Below are positions 4,567 through 6,416 of a DNA stretch of 6,416 nucleotides, one piece after another (the first letter of the stretch is position 1; every line of letters begins with the position of its first letter). The notes beneath the pieces were generated by a model. It did not search any database. It had not been told where the DNA came from and saw only the letters and a program-made list of their open reading frames with translations. The stretch is from NCBI GenBank assembly GCA_001817615.1, contig MHIR01000033.1, positions 1,487 to 7,902 of the forward strand, in the 5' to 3' direction. This DNA comes from Candidatus Buchananbacteria bacterium RIFCSPLOWO2_02_FULL_46_11b. GTDB lineage: Bacteria > Patescibacteriota > Patescibacteriia > Buchananbacterales > UBA6539. The translations under genes were made by a program, and so were the position numbers.

Positions 4567-5610
4567 TTAAATACTTAAATTCGGATTGACTCTAATTTTT
4601 TTCCAGTCAATCGGCTTCTCAAAGTATCCGGCCGCGGCAATCATGGCGGCATTATCGGTGCATAAAGATTTATCCGGCATTACGAAGTTTAGTTTTAGTT
4701 TTTTTATTTCGGCCTGCAAAGTTTCGCGCAGAAGCTGATTGGCGGCCACGCCGCCGGAGAGCATCACGGTTTTGGCGCCGAAATGAAGAGCGGCTTTGAT
4801 GGTTTTGGCGGCCAGGACGTCAACGGCGGCTTGCTGAAAAGAGGCGCACATATCAGCTGTTAGCTTACAGCTGTTAGCTTTTAGCTTCAAATTTTTAGTT
4901 TTAAGCTTTGAATTTTCATAAGCATATAGCACGGAGGTTTTAAGTCCAGAGAAGCTGAAATTAAAATCTTTGGAATTAATCATGGGCCGGGCCAGCTTGA
5001 AAGCTTTGGGGTTGCCGGTTTGGGCCAGCCTGGATATCATCGGTCCGCCGGGATAGCCGATCTCCAAAAGCTTGGCGACTTTATCAAAAGCTTCGCCGGC
5101 CGCGTCATCAACCGTTTGGCCGACTTTTTTTAAATTGGTTTGGTTTTTAATCAAAATCAGTTCCGTATGCCCGCCGGAAACCGTCAGGCAAATGGCGGGA
5201 TATTTAATCGCTTGGTTGGCTAGCCAATTGGCGTATAAATGAGCTTTCATGTGATTAACCGCGGCGATGGGTTTTTTCCAGACAAAAGCCAAAGTCTTGG
5301 CCGTTTCCAAACCGACCATTAAAGAAGTAATCAGGCCCGGGCCGAAAGTCACGGCGATTTTGTCAATTCGCGCCGGCTTGATTTTGGCCTCGGTTAAGGC
5401 CCGGTCAATTACCGGCAAGATATTGACAATATGGTTTCGGGCCGCCACTTCCGGCACCACGCCGCCGTATTTTTTGTGGATTTTAATCTGGGAGGAAACA
5501 ATATTTGAAAGAATCTTAAATTTGCCCGCTTTGATTTCAACCAAAGCGGCCGCGGTTTCGTCGCAGGAACTTTCAATGCCAATAATAATAATCTTACTTT
5601 TTTTACTCAT
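4567..5610 (-). CDS. tsaD: tRNA N6-threonylcarbamoyladenosine transferase TsaD
   Basis: TsaD transfers threonylcarbamoyl from threonylcarbamoyl-AMP to A37 of ANN-decoding tRNAs, acting with TsaB and TsaE. The 347-aa protein (family about 335-345) shows GIESSCDET (11-19), GVVPEVAARNH (50-60), FGPGL (89-93), the metal ligands H120 and H124 in NHMKAHLYA, SGGHTE (145-150), DDAAGEAFDK (168-177), GYPGGP (185-190), FSFSGLKT (218-225), SGGVAAN (285-291) and CTDNAAMIA (317-325) with ligand D319. All key residues are present. Residues 232-250 are a Lys/Leu-rich insert encoded by a degenerate tandem repeat. No Shine-Dalgarno sequence lies close to the ATG; an upstream frame overlaps the start by ATGA, which could give coupling. 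A second, diverged tsaD 5' end lies at 5893-5940. Confidence 0.97.
   Translation of the reverse strand: MSKKSKIIIIGIESSCDETAAALVEIKAGKFKILSNIVSSQIKIHKKYGGVVPEVAARNHIVNILPVIDRALTEAKIKPARIDKIAVTFGPGLITSLMVGLETAKTLAFVWKKPIAAVNHMKAHLYANWLANQAIKYPAICLTVSGGHTELILIKNQTNLKKVGQTVDDAAGEAFDKVAKLLEIGYPGGPMISRLAQTGNPKAFKLARPMINSKDFNFSFSGLKTSVLYAYENSKLKTKNLKLKANSCKLTADMCASFQQAAVDVLAAKTIKAALHFGAKTVMLSGGVAANQLLRETLQAEIKKLKLNFVMPDKSLCTDNAAMIAAAGYFEKPIDWKKIRVNPNLSI
4854..4916. repeat. Degenerate tandem repeat inside tsaD
   Basis: The 13-mer CAGCTGTTAGCTT occurs twice perfectly (4854-4866, 4868-4880), followed by TTAGCTT and degenerate TTTTAGTTTTAAGCTT-type units. It encodes TsaD residues 232-250 plus the following Thr-Ala, in a loop between FSFSGLKT and the helix beginning ADMCASFQQAA. 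Confidence 0.7.
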
Positions 5611-5792
5611 AATAGTTTAATTGTCGCTTCCTCTCGCCCCGCACCAAGCCATTTGCTAAATTGAGAGCGTTGATTAATTATTTCTACTAGATTATCGTAA
5701 TTTAAACTTTGGCTTGATTTAGCATAATAGAAGCTGATTAACCCCGTTAGAAATAAATTTCTAACGGGGTAGACGCGGAAAACTTGAATTAT
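5607..5792 (-). pseudogene. Open frame overlapping the tsaD start, no start codon
   Basis: The frame is open for 61 codons and its TGA stop overlaps the tsaD ATG as ATGA, the classic coupled arrangement. The C-terminal part reads SLNYDNLVEIINQRSQFS then KWLGAGREEATIKLL, which looks like genuine protein. No ATG, GTG or TTG occurs in the frame, and upstream it runs through the 5741-5770 palindrome to a stop at 5793-5795. It is best read as the 3' remnant of a gene, or as a chance frame. Family not recognised. Confidence 0.3.
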
Positions 5793-5893
5793 TCAACGGT
5801 CTAAAATTAAATATTTAGCAGACGCAAGCCGAAGGCGGGTTCCGAGATTATGAGTAAATTTATTGCTAACGCCTATTCGGGCTTGGTGCGGGG
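5637..5893. mobile_element. Segment bounded by 14-bp inverted repeats (MITE-like)
   Basis: CCCCGCACCAAGCC (5637-5650) is the exact complement of GGCTTGGTGCGGGG (5880-5893). Similarity resumes outside as CTTCCT (5627-5632) / AGGAAG (5898-5903), giving 21 of 24 matching positions, though the right outer block is also tsaD coding sequence. The 257-bp segment has no transposase and holds other palindromes. The right repeat interrupts the tsaD remnant straight after its Asp16 codon. I see no convincing target-site duplication, so insertion, inversion or an old duplication are all possible. Confidence 0.4.
5741..5770. repeat. Perfect palindrome with 14-bp arms
   Basis: ACCCCGTTAGAAAT (5741-5754) pairs perfectly with ATTTCTAACGGGGT (5757-5770). 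The two bases AA lie between the arms, so the physical loop would be TAAA. No T-run follows on either strand, so it is not a standard terminator. It probably belongs to a dispersed palindrome family. Confidence 0.7.
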
Positions 5894-5940
5894 TCACAGG
5901 AAGATTCTATGCCAAAAATGATTTGCGGTTTAGCGGGCAT
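5866..5940 (-). pseudogene. tsaD: Truncated 5' end of a second tsaD
   Basis: Starting at ATG 5938-5940 the frame reads MPAKPQIIFGIESSCD, which matches the first strand and GIESSCD motif of TsaD and aligns with MSKKSKIIIIGIESSCD of the intact gene downstream. Homology stops after the Asp16 codon (5893-5895), where the 14-bp inverted repeat begins; a TAG follows eight codons later. Over the 21 bases encoding GIESSCD the two copies differ at five positions, all synonymous, so this is a diverged copy rather than a recent duplicate. Only the first 16 codons survive, and it cannot be functional. It could be the relic of a former native tsaD or of an old duplication. Confidence 0.7.
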
Positions 5941-5990
5941 TAGTGATGCTAATTAGTTAGATTGATTATGGCTGCTCGCCACCCCTCCCT

Positions 5991-6015
5991 TTCCCTCCCC
6001 TGGAAGGGGAGGGAA
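5991..6015. repeat. C/T-rich palindromic hairpin
   Basis: TTCCCTCCCC (5991-6000) pairs perfectly with GGGGAGGGAA (6006-6015), loop TGGAA. A loose T-rich stretch follows (CTATTTTTATTTA), so weak plus-strand termination is possible. The base composition matches the hairpins at 597-638 and 6105-6176. Confidence 0.6.
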
Positions 6016-6017
6016 CT

Positions 6018-6104
6018 ATTTTTATTTATGTTATTTAAAAATCTAATCTTTCACTGTTTATTATTTTTTATCTGCCGCCTTTATTTCTCTTTCCTTTGGG
6101 TATC
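6018..6104. other. AT-rich spacer between two palindromes
   Basis: I see no gene, promoter or structured element here. A plus-strand frame crosses it, but it has no ribosome binding site, and its composition reflects the palindromes on either side. Confidence 0.5.
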
Positions 6105-6176
6105 TTTTTTATACCACACCCTCTCTCGCCTCGCTTTCCTTAAGTTATCGTGAGGGAGAGGGTGTGGTGTAAAAAA
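6105..6176. repeat. Long palindrome with 23-bp stem
   Basis: Bases 6105-6127 pair with 6154-6176: 21 Watson-Crick and 2 G-T pairs, around a 26-nt loop. The core is CCACACCCTCTC / GAGAGGGTGTGG, and the stem ends in TTTTTT/AAAAAA. Because T and A runs sit inside the stem, it is not an ordinary terminator. It lies just beyond the stop of the minus-strand repeat protein and may protect or end that transcript. Confidence 0.7.
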
Positions 6177-6200
6177 TCAGGGTGAGGGGTTGAGGGGATG

Positions 6201-6416
6201 TTACGCCGCGGGTTCGCTTTCCGGTTCAATCGCGACAGGTTCGCTGGCCGGAGGCTCGGTGACAACCGGTTCGGTTTCAGGTTCAGTAGCCGGTTCGGTC
6301 GCCACGGGTTCAGTGGCAGGTTCGGCGGCCACGGGTTCGGTTGCGGGGTCAGTGGCAGGTTCGGCGGCCACGGGTTCGGTTGCGGGGTCAGTGGCAGGTT
6401 CGGCGGCCACGGGTTC
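6201..6416 (-). CDS. C-terminal tail of a Glu/Pro/Ala/Thr repeat protein (5' truncated)
   Basis: The frame is open to the window edge, so only the last 71 residues are seen. The apparent start at 6408-6410 is a GTG that encodes Val within a repeat, not a true start. The sequence is almost entirely E, P, A, T, V, D and S. It begins with 13-aa units EPVAAEPATDPAT, then shorter EPVAAEPAT / EPVATEPAT units, then a degenerate end (EPVVTEPPASEPVAIEPESE) finishing PAA. It has no hydrophobic anchor or LPXTG-like motif at the C terminus. Such acidic Pro-rich tails are usually extended and disordered, for example linkers or stalks of surface or envelope proteins, but nothing here shows the function or location of the missing part. 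Confidence 0.75.
   Translation of the reverse strand, partial: EPVAAEPATDPATEPVAAEPATDPATEPVAAEPATEPVATEPATEPETEPVVTEPPASEPVAIEPESEPAA
6331..6416. repeat. 39-bp tandem repeat in coding sequence
   Basis: Two perfect 39-bp copies (6331-6369 and 6370-6408) are followed by the first eight bases of a third, which runs off the window. Each encodes 13 residues, so gain or loss of a unit keeps the frame. A shortened related unit lies at 6304-6330. Confidence 0.85.

Noticed and set aside
5267..5620. 117-codon plus-strand frame opposite tsaD
   Set aside because: Shadow of tsaD on the other strand, with no ribosome binding site.
5870..5961. Plus-strand frame LFGLGAGSQEDSMPKMICG and on to TAG
   Set aside because: Most of it is antisense to the tsaD fragment; the intact tsaD gives the same kind of antisense reading (SSQELSMP), so it is a shadow unless inversion is shown.
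5962..6153. 63-codon plus-strand frame rich in Phe and Leu
   Set aside because: It is produced by the C/T-rich palindromes and AT-rich spacer, has no ribosome binding site, and its hydrophobicity comes from T-runs.
6331..6416. CRISPR-like array
   Set aside because: The 39-bp units are adjacent without spacers, are GC-rich and lie in an open reading frame of 13-residue units.

Overview
The window looks like a piece of a small, AT-leaning genome from the Candidate Phyla Radiation / Patescibacteria, most like Parcubacteria. That placement is an inference. It rests on short, tightly packed genes, TGA used as a stop, TTGACA / extended -10 promoters, many short palindromic repeats that enter genes in frame, and several genes with no recognisable family. 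No taxonomic marker is present, so it is not proven.

Layout. 1-732 holds no convincing protein gene. It has an intrinsic terminator (69-93), a promoter (196-223), a copy of a dispersed palindromic repeat, a 159-nt imperfect inverted repeat and a C/T-rich hairpin with a T-run (597-646). Together these look like a free-standing non-coding transcription unit. A second promoter (650-678) then serves a NYN (PIN-fold RNase) protein with an OST-HTH/LOTUS-like domain (733-2028), closed by a strong terminator (2044-2073). 2074-2379 holds repeat debris and a promoter for a 96-aa charged protein (2380-2670). Facing it is a minus-strand pair one base apart: tsaE (3647-4144) followed by a 323-aa protein of unknown function with weak nuclease-like features (2674-3645). 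Divergent from tsaE is a 101-aa unknown (4215-4520) with its own promoter and UUCG-loop terminator. tsaD follows on the minus strand (4567-5610). From 5611 to 6200 lies a rearranged region: an open frame that overlaps the tsaD start by ATGA, a segment bounded by 14-bp inverted repeats, the first 16 codons of a second, diverged tsaD, and two more palindromes. The right edge holds the C-terminal tail of a Glu/Pro/Ala/Thr repeat protein that runs off the window.

How the genes work together. TsaD and TsaE act in the same pathway, making N6-threonylcarbamoyladenosine (t6A) at position 37 of ANN-decoding tRNAs. The NYN protein is probably also an RNA enzyme. The other proteins are unknown.

The most notable signals are these: both tsaE and tsaD carry in-frame repeat-derived inserts at places where the families normally have short loops; a tsaD 5' fragment sits 330 bp upstream of the intact gene beside an inverted-repeat segment; and the 224-646 region may encode an undescribed structured RNA.
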